Shown: positions 7,277 to 15,144, counted from the stretch's first letter. The stretch: 37,746 bases of DNA from Actinospineispora spinosispora DSM 44797 (GCF_000429025.1 NZ_KE386837.1:73043-110788), one strand, 5' to 3'. Notes: generated from the letters alone by a model not told the origin. Numbers and translations: made by a program.

Positions 7277-9012
7277 CTGGCGTCCCCGGGTGTCGCGGCG
7301 ACCTTGCTCTTGGCTGTCGTCCGAGAGGCGCGCGTCCTGGTGGTGGCCTTCTTCGTGCGCGGCGTGGGGGCTTCCTCAGCGGTCGCGGTGTCGGTGGGCA
7401 GGGCGTCGCCCGGCGTGATGTCGACGGGTGGTGGCGGTGCCACCGGCTTCGCGGTGGACGGCGCGGAATCCTCGTCGAGGTCGTCCTCGGGGGCATCGCC
7501 CAACTGCTCGTCCCAGGTGTCCACCACGAGACGGCCCTGATCACGGATCACCGGCACGGCCAGCCGGACCCAGTAGGAGTCGAGGCTCTTCCAGCCGCGC
7601 GCGGTCGGCGCCGGGGCGACCGCGGGCACACCGGCGACCTCCATCTGGTCCTCCGGGTCGGACGCCGGCTCGGCCGACTGCCCGACCGCCCGGTACGGCG
7701 TGATCCGCACCCGGACGTCGACGATCAACCGGCCCTCGCCGTCCGGCCGGACCGCCCCGGGCAGCGCGAACTCCGACCGTTGCCTGCCACGGCCCGACCA
7801 GCCGAGCAGCGACGCGTCGCCGACCACGTCCGAGGGCAGGTACTGCATCAGCACGACACCTCGACGGGTCGGGTTGGACTCGTCCCAGGACAGGTAGTCG
7901 GCGGCGAACGCACCGGCGAGCGCGGCGGCCTCCATCGCCTCCGCCATGATCGTGAGCCCCAGCCCGATCGGCTGCTGTGCCGGGATGCCGACGGCCTGTG
8001 CGGTCACCGCGTCCCGCTGCCCGGAGTCCAGCTGCCCGACCGGCGGCTGCGCGAGTGGCCGCTGCCCGGAGTCCGGTTGCCCGATCGATGGCTGCCCGAC
8101 CGGCGGTTGTCCGATTGATGGTTGCCCGATCGATGGCTGCGCGAGTGGCTGCTGCCCGGAGTCCGGCAGCCCAACTGGCGGCTGCCCAACTGGCGGCTGC
8201 CCAACTGGCGGCTGCACGGCCGGCTGCCCGGAGTCTGGCTGTCCGATCGATGGCTGTCCGATCGATGGCTGCGCGAGTGGCGGCTGCCCGGAGTCCGGTT
8301 GCGCGATCGATGGTTGCCCGACCGGCGGTTGTCCGATTGATGGTTGCCCGACCGATGGCTGCGCGAGTGGCGGCTGCCCGGCCGATGGCTGCGCCGTCGC
8401 TGGTTGCGCGGAGGGAGGCTGCGCGACAGTCGGAGGGGCGGTGAGCGCGGATGGCCGCGCGCTCTGCGCCGGTGGCGCTGGGATCGGGTACTCCACCGGC
8501 ATGATCGGCGCGGCCGTCTCGGCGGACCTGCGAGGTCGAGAGATACGTCCGCGATCGCCGCGCGGGCCTGGGGTGTCGCGGTCCGGTGCGGGCGGGGCAC
8601 CCCAGGACTCGGCCTCCAGCATGTCGTCCGACGGGGTGCCCACCGGCCCGAAGCGGGCGAACTCGTCCTGGATGCTCTGTTCGTCGTGGGTCAGCAGCGG
8701 CATCCGCTCGGTCCCCGCCGGGTCGCCCGCCGAGGGCTGCCCGGGGAACGCGAGGTTGTCGGGCTGACCGGGCGCCCAGCCGGGGCCGCCGTTGTGCGCG
8801 GAACTCGGGAACTGCCCGCCGGGCGGCAGCGGCATCCCCCAGTCGTCGACCGGGTGCCGGCGGCCCGGCTCGGCCGGGAACGCGGGCCACCCGCCGAAGG
8901 GATCCGAGGTGGGCAGCGGCGGAGGCTCGGCGCCCTGACCGTCGGGCGGAGTCCACCACGCGCTCGACGCCGGTGGCCGAGGAGAGGCATCTTCCCGTCT
9001 GCGGCGGAACAT
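7273..9012 (-). CDS. TcpC/VirB8-like conjugation protein with Gln-Pro repeats
   Basis: 579 aa, first gene of the operon. Residues 1-195 are Pro/Gly/Asp-rich. Residues 196-333 are a run of about 27 degenerate 5-residue repeats of the form x-x-G/A-Q-P. Residues about 345-505 form a globular domain beginning MAEAMEAAALAGAFAADYLS and WDESNPTRRG, which matches the NTF2-like start of actinobacterial TcpC/conjugal transfer proteins. The tail (505-579) is acidic and then Lys/Thr/Arg-rich. The ATG at 9012 follows GAGGAGG with 5-nt spacing. Oddly, no clear membrane anchor is visible, although VirB8/TcpC proteins normally have one. Domain identity is inferred from sequence pattern. Confidence 0.75.
   Translation of the reverse strand: MFRRRREDASPRPPASSAWWTPPDGQGAEPPPLPTSDPFGGWPAFPAEPGRRHPVDDWGMPLPPGGQFPSSAHNGGPGWAPGQPDNLAFPGQPSAGDPAGTERMPLLTHDEQSIQDEFARFGPVGTPSDDMLEAESWGAPPAPDRDTPGPRGDRGRISRPRRSAETAAPIMPVEYPIPAPPAQSARPSALTAPPTVAQPPSAQPATAQPSAGQPPLAQPSVGQPSIGQPPVGQPSIAQPDSGQPPLAQPSIGQPSIGQPDSGQPAVQPPVGQPPVGQPPVGLPDSGQQPLAQPSIGQPSIGQPPVGQPSIGQPDSGQRPLAQPPVGQLDSGQRDAVTAQAVGIPAQQPIGLGLTIMAEAMEAAALAGAFAADYLSWDESNPTRRGVVLMQYLPSDVVGDASLLGWSGRGRQRSEFALPGAVRPDGEGRLIVDVRVRITPYRAVGQSAEPASDPEDQMEVAGVPAVAPAPTARGWKSLDSYWVRLAVPVIRDQGRLVVDTWDEQLGDAPEDDLDEDSAPSTAKPVAPPPPVDITPGDALPTDTATAEEAPTPRTKKATTRTRASRTTAKSKVAATPGDAR
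8014..8427 (-). repeat. 15-bp tandem coding repeats (QP pentapeptides)
   Basis: Degenerate 15-bp units within the TcpC-like gene encode blocks such as SIGQP, PVGQP, DSGQP and PLAQP. Higher-order blocks recur (for example PLAQPSIGQPSIGQP appears twice), showing expansion by duplication of multi-unit segments. Copy number is likely to vary between strains. Confidence 0.85.
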
Positions 9013-9059
9013 GGCAGCCTCCTCACGGTCGCGGGCGTGGGCGAACCTCCCCCGCGCAA

Positions 9060-9065
9060 GTTATA
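9060..9065 (-). promoter_or_regulatory. Candidate -10 box for the T4SS-like operon
   Basis: TATAAC on the minus strand, about 48 nt upstream of the ATG at 9012, in the only AT-rich patch of the leader. No convincing -35 was found at 16-18 nt, so this is weak support. Confidence 0.3.
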
Positions 9066-9244
9066 ACAAAGCTGCGCCAGGCATTTCGCCCACTGTGCGT
9101 GATCAGAATCGGACTTCGGCGATACGTTCCGTAACGGGAACCGGTCCAGCTGACTATATGGACGAGGTCGCGGCCCTACCGGTGAAACAGCTCAGACCAT
9201 TTGCAATCGCGAACGTTCACTGGCCCCAGCACTCCAGCCCACAT

Positions 9245-9297
9245 GGCACGAATGTGGCTTTAGGGACATCCAACGTCCCTAAAGCCACATTCGTGCC
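9245..9297. repeat. Palindrome, copy 1 of the GGCACGAATG family
   Basis: Perfect 23-bp arms (9245-9267 and 9275-9297) around a 7-nt loop ATCCAAC. Arms begin GGCACGAATGTGG and end TAGGGAC. A nearly identical copy is at 10355-10407. The two copies bracket the AbiEi-like gene. Confidence 0.92.
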
Positions 9298-9383
9298 GCG
9301 GGGTCCGGCGGATCGGCGCCGAAACGGTCACCTGGAATGTGATCTTGGTGTTGGGTTGGGCCATGCGCGCTGGGGAGTGGGCC

Positions 9384-10373
9384 GTGGAACCGAACCTGTT
9401 ACGTGACGCCGCGCCACATGGCGTGTTGCGGGCCGTCGACCTGGAAGAGCTAGGGGTGCCCAGGCGATCGATCTATCGACGCTGCCGGGACAACGGGCCG
9501 TGGCAGCGCCTGCTGCCGGGTGTGATCATGCTGCACAGCGGACCGCCGACGCCATCGCAGCGACTCGCGGCCGCGCTGATCTACGGTGGGCCGGACTCGA
9601 TGGTGACGGGTCTGCAGGCATGTCGGCGCTACGGCGTCAGCCGGGGACCGGCGCCACAGCCGACCGTGCTGTTGCTCGTCCCGAACTCGAGGCAGATGCG
9701 CGCGTCGGAGTTCGTCCGGCTCGAACGAACCCTGCGGCTGCCCGCGGCGACGGTCATGGACGGCCTCCGGTTCGCGCCCGCGGCGAGGGCCTGTCTCGAC
9801 GCCGCACGTCGTGTGCGGGATCCACGTCAGGTGACCGAGTTGCTCGCGGATGCGATCCGTCGAGAGTTGTGCACGGTCGCCGAGCTGGCGGTCGAGCTCG
9901 CGGCCGGTGGTCAACGGGGCTCCGCGACGCCGAGGAGTGTCCTGGCAGACCTCGGAGCCGGCGTGCGCTCGGTCGCCGAAGTGGATGCGAAGACGCTCTG
10001 GTCCGGCACGGGCCTGCCCGAACCGGTGTGGAACGCACCCGTATACAACGTGCACGGTCAACTACTTGCGGTGGTCGACGCCTGGTTCGAGGATGTGGCA
10101 CTGGCCTGGGAGATCGAGTCCATCGACTACCACGTCGCGCCCGGCGACTTCGCGCGCACGATGCGCCGGACCTCCCGGCTCGTCGCCGAGGGCGCGACGG
10201 TCCTGCCGAGCCTGCCGACCCAGCTGCGCCACGAACGGGCGGCGGTGGCCCGGCAGCTCGTGGAGGCCTACCGCGCAGCGGCGCGCCGTCCCCGCCCGCC
10301 GCTGCACACCAACACCACCCGCATCCCCAGCCCCCGCCAACCACAGCAACCCGCGGCACGAATGTGGCTTTAG
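9384..10373 (+). CDS. AbiEi-like DNA-binding protein with PD-(D/E)XK-like C-terminal domain
   Basis: 329 aa from GTG 9384, chosen because GGGGAG lies 6 nt upstream. ATG 9363 and GTG 9339 are in-frame alternatives. The N-terminus (VLRAVDLEELGVPRRSIYRR then GPWQRLLPGVIML) is the winged-helix pattern of AbiEi-type antitoxins/regulators. The C-terminal part has DAWFEDVALAWEIESIDYH, fitting the D-x(n)-E-x-(E/D/S) strand pair of the DUF559/Vsr-like endonuclease fold. Many orphan actinobacterial proteins have this architecture without an AbiEii toxin, and no toxin gene is adjacent here. The last codons and the TAG stop (10371-10373) lie inside the downstream palindrome. Nuclease activity is unproven. 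Confidence 0.72.
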   Translation: MEPNLLRDAAPHGVLRAVDLEELGVPRRSIYRRCRDNGPWQRLLPGVIMLHSGPPTPSQRLAAALIYGGPDSMVTGLQACRRYGVSRGPAPQPTVLLLVPNSRQMRASEFVRLERTLRLPAATVMDGLRFAPAARACLDAARRVRDPRQVTELLADAIRRELCTVAELAVELAAGGQRGSATPRSVLADLGAGVRSVAEVDAKTLWSGTGLPEPVWNAPVYNVHGQLLAVVDAWFEDVALAWEIESIDYHVAPGDFARTMRRTSRLVAEGATVLPSLPTQLRHERAAVARQLVEAYRAAARRPRPPLHTNTTRIPSPRQPQQPAARMWL

Positions 10374-10407
10374 GGACGTTCAACGTCCCTAAAGCCACAT
10401 TCGTGCC
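10355..10407. repeat. Palindrome, copy 2 of the GGCACGAATG family
   Basis: Perfect 26-bp arms (10355-10380 and 10382-10407) with a single central C. It differs from copy 1 only in the centre. It provides the stop codon of the upstream plus-strand gene and lies 36 nt beyond the stop of the convergent minus-strand ligase gene, so a bidirectional terminator role is plausible. Confidence 0.92.
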
Positions 10408-10443
10408 ATGTGGGGGTGGGGTGGGGCGGCGGGTGGTCTGGGG

Positions 10444-11988
10444 TCAGACGGGGATGTCCCAGGTGTGGACGGGGGCGTTGTTCGTCATGCCGTCCAGGTA
10501 GCGCTCCAGCATTCCGCGCAGTGCCGTTTGGCGGTCCGCTCCTCTTCGTTGCAGGGCCGCGACCGTTCTGATCTGCCAGTTCGAACCCGTGCACTTGTGG
10601 ATGCAACGCTGCTCGATGACGTCCAGGTAGCGCGCCGAGATCGCGTCCGCGACGCCCCAGTGGGCCAGTCCCTCGGCCGCCATCGGGAGCAACCGGCGCA
10701 GCACCAGCTGGTCGGGGGCCACCCAGCCCTCGTCCGGCCAGTACAGCGTTGCCGCCATGCCGTCACGCGCGGCGAGCATGAAGTTCTCCTCGGCCGCCGA
10801 GAACGGCATCCCGGCCCACAGCGGCTCCTCCTGCTCGGTGAGCACCCGCAGCAGGCCGTAGAAGAACATCGCGTTGGCGACCATGTCGACGGCCGTCGGA
10901 CCGGCCGGCAGCACCCTGTTCTCCACCCGCAGGTGCGGCTGCCCGTCCGCCACGTCGTAGATCGGCCGGTTCCACCGCCAGATCGTGCCGTTGTGCAGCC
11001 GCAGCTCCTCGAGCGTCGGCACCCGGCCCTCGGCGAGCTCGACCTGCGGATCCTGGTTCTCCGCGACCGGCAGCAGCCCGGGGAAGTACCGCACGTTCTC
11101 CTCGAACAGCTCGAAGATCGAGGAGATCCAGCGCTCGCCGAACCACACCCGGGGCCGGACGCCCTGGTTACGCAGCTCGATCGACCGCACGTCGGTGGCC
11201 TGCAGGAACAACGGCACCCGCGTCTCCGCCCACAGCCTGCGCCCGAGCAGGAACGGTGAGTTGGCCCCGACCGCGAGCTGCACACCGGCGACGCACTGCG
11301 CGGCGTTCCAGTGCGCGGCGAACGTCTCCGGCGGAACCTGCAGGTGCAGCTGGAGCGAGGTGCACGCGGCTTCCGGTGCGATCGAGTCGAAGTCCATGTG
11401 GAGCCGCTCGATCGGTTCCTTGGCCAGGTTGTCGTCCAGGCCATCGCCCGCCGGCTCGTCGGGGCCGTAGCCGCCCTCGTCGATGTCGAGCCGCACCGGC
11501 TCGCCCCTGGTGGAAAGAATTTGTTCGTTGAGGGTTTGAAACCGGTTGATCGGGGATAGTAAATCTGGGACCAGATGATCCTCGGTAAGGGTAGGCAGGA
11601 TTCCTATCGACAGCACACGAGCCTGAACCGACTCGGCCTGCTTCTCGATCTCGGCGAACAGATCGAGCAGGTGGTTCTCCAGATAGCGACCCTGCTCCCC
11701 GGGTAACGAACGAGGCGGCAGGTTCAGCTCGACGTTCCACCTGCCGAGCTCCGAGGTGAGCTCGGGAGAGTCGACGCCGTCCAGCACGGTCATGTTGCGC
11801 ATGGCCGGGCCGAGATGGTGATCAACCAGGTTGAGTTCGACCTCGAGCCCGATGGTGGCCTCGACGTCCGCCGCGAACGCGCCTTCTCGCAACATGGTCG
11901 CCAGCGCGTTCAGACAACGATGAACCCTGCCCCGGTACTGCTGTCGCTCGTGACGGGTGAACGATCGACGGGCCACGTCTTGGCCCAC
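10444..11988 (-). CDS. Glutamate-cysteine ligase family protein (GCS2-like)
   Basis: 514 aa, ATP-dependent carboxylate-amine ligase of the glutamate-cysteine ligase superfamily. Visible are the N-terminal GLEVELNLVD (about 47-56, metal/substrate-binding Glu residues), SELGRWNVELNLPPR, LQLHLQV, and the long central and C-terminal helices of the 500-residue actinobacterial subgroup. The start is GTG 11988 (MGQDVARRSF), preceded by GAGGAGG at 5-nt spacing. Longer in-frame starts lack a ribosome site and do not match relatives. In actinomycetes the known product gamma-Glu-Cys feeds ergothioneine synthesis through EgtA, but this subgroup is different and its substrate is not clear. Monocistronic, divergent from the methyltransferase gene. 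Confidence 0.85.
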   Translation of the reverse strand: MGQDVARRSFTRHERQQYRGRVHRCLNALATMLREGAFAADVEATIGLEVELNLVDHHLGPAMRNMTVLDGVDSPELTSELGRWNVELNLPPRSLPGEQGRYLENHLLDLFAEIEKQAESVQARVLSIGILPTLTEDHLVPDLLSPINRFQTLNEQILSTRGEPVRLDIDEGGYGPDEPAGDGLDDNLAKEPIERLHMDFDSIAPEAACTSLQLHLQVPPETFAAHWNAAQCVAGVQLAVGANSPFLLGRRLWAETRVPLFLQATDVRSIELRNQGVRPRVWFGERWISSIFELFEENVRYFPGLLPVAENQDPQVELAEGRVPTLEELRLHNGTIWRWNRPIYDVADGQPHLRVENRVLPAGPTAVDMVANAMFFYGLLRVLTEQEEPLWAGMPFSAAEENFMLAARDGMAATLYWPDEGWVAPDQLVLRRLLPMAAEGLAHWGVADAISARYLDVIEQRCIHKCTGSNWQIRTVAALQRRGADRQTALRGMLERYLDGMTNNAPVHTWDIPV

Positions 11989-12214
11989 GCGGCCCTCCTC
12001 ATCTCGGCGTTCCCAGCCGCTTGTCTTGCCGGAATCGGGCGGGCTTTTCACCGTTTCATACTGTCTGCCAACCCGCTACGGCTGACCGGATGAGAAGCAC
12101 GACACCTTACCCTGTTGACGGGCTCTCAAGGCCCTTCGAGGTACAACTCCGATGCGGGCGTTGTAGTTCCGTAACCTGAGGTCGATCTCGATAAGGCCTG
12201 GTAGAGCTGCGACG

Positions 12215-13033
12215 ATGCTCGGTGTGGCGCATCTGATCACCGTTCGGGACCCCGCTGATCCCCGGCTCGACGACTTCCGCGATCTCACCACGGCGGACCG
12301 CAGGCCGGACCGTCCCGGCGGCCGAGGTCTGGTGATCGCGGAAGGTGTTGTGGTAGTGCGCAGACTGATCGATTCGCCCTACCCGGTGCGCGCGCTTCTC
12401 GGCGTGCCGGCGCGGCTCGCGGATCTTTCCGAGGATCTCGCCGATCAGGACGTGCCGGTCTATTCGGTGACCGCGCAGCTGATGGCCGAGGTGGTCGGAT
12501 TCCACCTGAACCGGGGTGTGCTGGCGGTCGCGGACCGGGCGGCACCGGTCGATGTCCCCCGGCTGATCGAGAACGCGAGAGTGCTGGCCGTGCTGGAGGC
12601 GGTCAACGACCACGAGAACCTCGGCGCGCTCTTCCGCAACGCCGCCGCGTTCGGGATCGACGGTGTGCTCCTGGGGCCGCGCTGCGCCGATCCGCTGTAC
12701 CGCCGCAGCGTGCGGGTCTCGATGGGGCACGTGCTGCGGGTGCCGTTCGGTGAGCTGCCCGGCCCGTGGCCGGACTCGCTGCGCACCCTGAGGGCGGCGG
12801 GCCTGCGGACACTCGCCCTCACCCCACGCCCGGACGCGGTGCCGCTGTCCAAGGCGGACCTGGCCGGTGCCCGGGTCGCGGTCCTGCTGGGCGCCGAGGG
12901 CCCCGGACTGACCGACGAGGCACTCGAGGCGGCAGGGGAGTGGCTGCGCATCCCGATGGCCACCGGTGTCGACTCGCTCAACGTGGCCACCGCCGCCGCG
13001 GTCACCTTCCATGCGGCGCTGCCACTAGTGTGA
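12215..13033 (+). CDS. SpoU/TrmH-family RNA 2'-O-methyltransferase
   Basis: 272 aa. The SPOUT trefoil-knot motifs are complete: N-x-x-N-L-G-A-L-F-R-N (131-142), GAEGPGL (226-232) and IPM followed by SLNVATAAAV (246-263). A substrate-binding N-terminal domain (about 1-105) precedes them. The enzyme transfers methyl from SAM to a ribose 2'-OH of rRNA or tRNA. It corresponds in position to the mycobacterial Rv0881 locus, next to DUF2537 and SepH. ATG 12215 is used, GTG 12224 is possible, and neither has a strong ribosome site. The stop overlaps the DUF2537 GTG (GTGA). Confidence 0.88.
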   Translation: MLGVAHLITVRDPADPRLDDFRDLTTADRRPDRPGGRGLVIAEGVVVVRRLIDSPYPVRALLGVPARLADLSEDLADQDVPVYSVTAQLMAEVVGFHLNRGVLAVADRAAPVDVPRLIENARVLAVLEAVNDHENLGALFRNAAAFGIDGVLLGPRCADPLYRRSVRVSMGHVLRVPFGELPGPWPDSLRTLRAAGLRTLALTPRPDAVPLSKADLAGARVAVLLGAEGPGLTDEALEAAGEWLRIPMATGVDSLNVATAAAVTFHAALPLV

Positions 13034-13617
13034 CGGGTGTGCGGCTGACGGCATCCGGGGGAACGGCGCTGCTGGGCGGCCGTCCGCTCGACGCCGAGGT
13101 GGAGGAGTCCGAGGGCCTGCCCACCGAGGTGAGCCATGCGCTGCGGCAATGGGCCTGGGTCGCCGGCCAGGTGGCCGACGCCGGTGAGGAATCGTCCGCC
13201 CGCGAGGTGCCCCTGGAGGACGCCGAGGCGATCGCCCACCGAGGCCAGCAGCTCGCGGCACTGGTCGCCGCGGTCCGGGGTGAGTCGGTGGAGTACGTCG
13301 ACCCGATCAGCGGCGACGCGCTCCCGATCGGTCCGGACCAGTGGCAGGACGACGACGAGGAACCGACCCCGTGGGCGACCGGCCTGACCGCGGCCGGGTT
13401 CGTGGCGCTGGTGATGCTGGGCCTGGACCTGGCGCTGACCGGTGCACTGCGCACGGCGTACGGCTGGATCTGGATCCCGGCGAACGTGCTGGTGGGGATC
13501 GGCCTGGCGCCCACGATCCTGCTGCTGAGCAGGCTCCGCTTCTGGCGCTGGATCAGCTACGGCACCACAGTGGGCCTGACACTGGCATGGCTAGGCCTGA
13601 TCACCACCACCCTGTAA
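13030..13617 (+). CDS. DUF2537 membrane protein
   Basis: 195 aa. A soluble N-terminal region of about 110 residues (VSHALRQWAWVAGQV; VEYVDPISGDALPIGPDQW) is followed by three membrane segments (about 116-137, 145-165 and 173-193). The sequence and its place between TrmH and SepH match DUF2537, whose function is unknown. Start GTG 13030 overlaps the methyltransferase stop by 4 nt. The stop is only 8 nt before the long repeat element at 13625. Confidence 0.82.
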   Translation: MTGVRLTASGGTALLGGRPLDAEVEESEGLPTEVSHALRQWAWVAGQVADAGEESSAREVPLEDAEAIAHRGQQLAALVAAVRGESVEYVDPISGDALPIGPDQWQDDDEEPTPWATGLTAAGFVALVMLGLDLALTGALRTAYGWIWIPANVLVGIGLAPTILLLSRLRFWRWISYGTTVGLTLAWLGLITTTL

Positions 13618-13624
13618 CCCTCCC

Positions 13625-13968
13625 TCGTGAGTGATGAGGGCGTCTACCGCGAAGCGGCGCCGAAGGCGTAGCCGGAGTGGGCACTCACGACAGCTTTACC
13701 GTCGTGAGGGTCCAGTCCGGCTATAGGCGCCCTCATCACTCACGAGGACCCCGAGGCTGTGCACTCTGTGCACGCGGTCGGGACCACGGCCGTCGTACCC
13801 GGCTTGGCCCGTGCCCGGCTTCAAGGCATCTCGGCTTCGCCGTCGACTCGTGAGTGGCAAGGGCGCCTATAGGCGCCCGGATCACTCACGACGAAAAGCG
13901 TGTCGTGAGTGCTCCGAGCGCCTACGCCTTCGGCGCCCCTTCGGGGTAGACGTCCTTGCCACTCACGA
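13625..13968. repeat. Composite inverted-repeat element, complete copy A
   Basis: Two 121-nt units (13625-13745 and 13848-13968) in inverted orientation flank a 102-nt spacer. Each unit starts TCGTGAG and ends CACTCACGA and is itself two hairpins joined by a 13-nt linker (ACAGCTTTACCGT in the left unit; the reverse-strand equivalent in the right). Outer arms of unit 1 (13623-13642 with 13728-13747) are perfect over 20 bp. The right unit contains the loop stem GGGCGCC-TATA-GGCGCCC. Related copies are at 24838-25008 and from 37491. It occupies the convergent gap between DUF2537 and SepH and probably ends transcription both ways. No ORF or transposase is present. Overlapping ORFs simply follow the repeat. 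Confidence 0.9.
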
Positions 13969-13979
13969 AGGGGGGCGGG

Positions 13980-14849
13980 TTAGTTTCGTTGGGATTTCAC
14001 GCCTAACAGGACGTCTTCCCAGGACGGCATGACCGGCTTGGTCTTGCGGCCGCCTCGCTTCGCTGGCGAGTCGTCCTCGGCAGCCGACTCGGTCTTACCG
14101 CTGGTCGCGCCCCGGCCGGTGGTGGTCTTGGTGGCTCGCCTGCCGGCGTCGGTGCCGGTGGCGCGCTTCGGATCGGACGGCGCGACCCTCGGCTCCTCGA
14201 CGGGCTCCTCGGTGCCGTCCGCGTCGGACTTGTTGAAGTCGACTACGGGTCCGACCCGACGCGGCAGCCGGGACACCTGGCCGTCGACGAGGTCGACCGC
14301 GTGCTCGTTCAGCGCGCTCACCGTGCCGCCGTGCGATCCGGGGTGGTAGCCCCAGCGCGCGGTGATGTCGGACCGGCCGACCTTCCAGCTCAGCGTGACG
14401 ACCCATTTGTGGTCCTCACCGCGCCAGGCGTCCCATTCGGCCTCGGTGTACTCCTGACCGCGCAGGCCGAACGTGTGCGCGACGACCTCGCCGAGGGTGC
14501 GCAGGTCGGGACCGTCGTCGCGGACCGGGTGCGCGTCGCGGGCCATGCCGGCGATCTGGGACCGTTCCAGCAGGACGGGGTAGGCGAACCGTTCGATGCG
14601 TTGGTGCGTCACCCCGGCGGCCGCTGCCACCTGTTCCACGGACGCGCCTGCCCGGATACGGGCCTGGATTTCACGTGGTCGCAACTGGCTCTCCAACTCC
14701 ATCGACATCTGTCCGAGTCGTTGGACGTCGCCGCGCGCGGCGGCCCGCAGCCGTTCATCGGCCGGGACGGTGAAACGCTCGCGCCGATCGGGGTCTTCGA
14801 GGATGACAACGCCTTCCTCGTCATATCCCACGACCCGCAGCGCGCGCAT
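13980..14849 (-). CDS. sepH: SepH, FtsZ-associated cell division regulator (DUF3071)
   Basis: 289 aa. The N-terminal DUF3071 domain begins MRALRVVGYDEEGVVILEDP and includes the helix-turn-helix stretch SVEQVAAAAGVTHQRIERFA (about 69-90). A DUF3071-typical WDAWRGEDHKWVVTLSW segment follows, then a disordered basic linker and the conserved C-terminal peptide KPVMPSWEDVLLG, which in this family ends the protein. SepH stimulates FtsZ assembly in actinobacteria. The ATG at 14849 was chosen over an adjacent TTG because GGAGGG lies 4 nt upstream. It stands alone on the minus strand. In mycobacteria serC is a near neighbour, but here serC is about 7.5 kb away. Confidence 0.92.
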   Translation of the reverse strand: MRALRVVGYDEEGVVILEDPDRRERFTVPADERLRAAARGDVQRLGQMSMELESQLRPREIQARIRAGASVEQVAAAAGVTHQRIERFAYPVLLERSQIAGMARDAHPVRDDGPDLRTLGEVVAHTFGLRGQEYTEAEWDAWRGEDHKWVVTLSWKVGRSDITARWGYHPGSHGGTVSALNEHAVDLVDGQVSRLPRRVGPVVDFNKSDADGTEEPVEEPRVAPSDPKRATGTDAGRRATKTTTGRGATSGKTESAAEDDSPAKRGGRKTKPVMPSWEDVLLGVKSQRN

Positions 14850-15144
14850 CAAACCCTCCGCTCGCCCCTACGCTCGTCCGAGTGACGATAGTGGCCCTGA
14901 CCTCCCGTTCCGGGGAGGCGCGCCGCCACCGGGTGACGAGCTGACTCGGCAGAGTGTAGTCATCGGACCGTCGGACGCCAGCCGCGAAAGCTCGCCGTTC
15001 GGCGTGTGCGAAGGTCACGGTGGCCGCTTCGGGCCGGTTCGAGTTCCGCACCCGGAGCGCGCTGTCGGTGATCAGCGTCTCGACACACTCGGTGGCGTCG
15101 TCCGAGTGGCGCGGCGTGAACCAGCGGCAGGACGGGCTCGGGTA
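14821..15144 (-). pseudogene. DUF397-like remnant without a start codon
   Basis: The frame read from 15144 downwards has CRWFTPRHSDDATECVE, then ALRVRNSNRPEAATVTF and AERRAFAAGVRRSDDY. This aligns by eye with the DUF397 pattern (W-x-x-S-x-x-S ... CVE ... VRDSK-P-x-x-P-x-x-x-F ... W-x-x-F-x-x-GV). No ATG/GTG/TTG lies upstream before the in-frame TGA at 15147-15145. The first GTG (15051) would remove half of the domain. An ATG at 15172 exists in the neighbouring frame, so a frameshift near 15130 could explain the loss. The frame continues past the domain and stops at 14821, overlapping the sepH start. DUF397 proteins usually partner an XRE-type regulator, and none is adjacent. Confidence 0.55.

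Larger units (their letters stand above)
9013..9383. other. Divergent intergenic region
   Basis: This 371-nt stretch has no supported gene. It holds the Shine-Dalgarno and a possible minus-strand -10 box (TATAAC, 9065-9060) for the T4SS-like operon, AT-richer DNA around 9060-9220, and the palindrome at 9245-9297 next to the AbiEi-like gene. Confidence 0.6.

Noticed and set aside
7946..8767. A striking Cys/Gly/Pro-rich 273-codon frame on the plus strand (repeated CPIDGC-like units)
   Set aside because: It is the antisense reading of the QP pentapeptide repeats in the TcpC-like gene. No ribosome site, and the repeats explain the periodicity.
1..9012. Integrative conjugative element
   Set aside because: Conjugation-like channel genes are present, but no relaxase, integrase, excisionase, replication gene or att duplication is visible in the window.
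9384..10373. AbiE-type toxin-antitoxin system
   Set aside because: Only the AbiEi-like N-terminal domain is seen. No AbiEii nucleotidyltransferase toxin is adjacent.
13625..13968. CRISPR-like repeats
   Set aside because: The repeats are inverted hairpins with one conserved spacer, not regularly spaced direct repeats with unique spacers, and there are no cas genes.
13811..14032. Short basic ORF, with a near-identical partner at 24851-25060
   Set aside because: Both lie across the composite repeat element. Similarity is due to the DNA repeat, and the frames diverge outside it.
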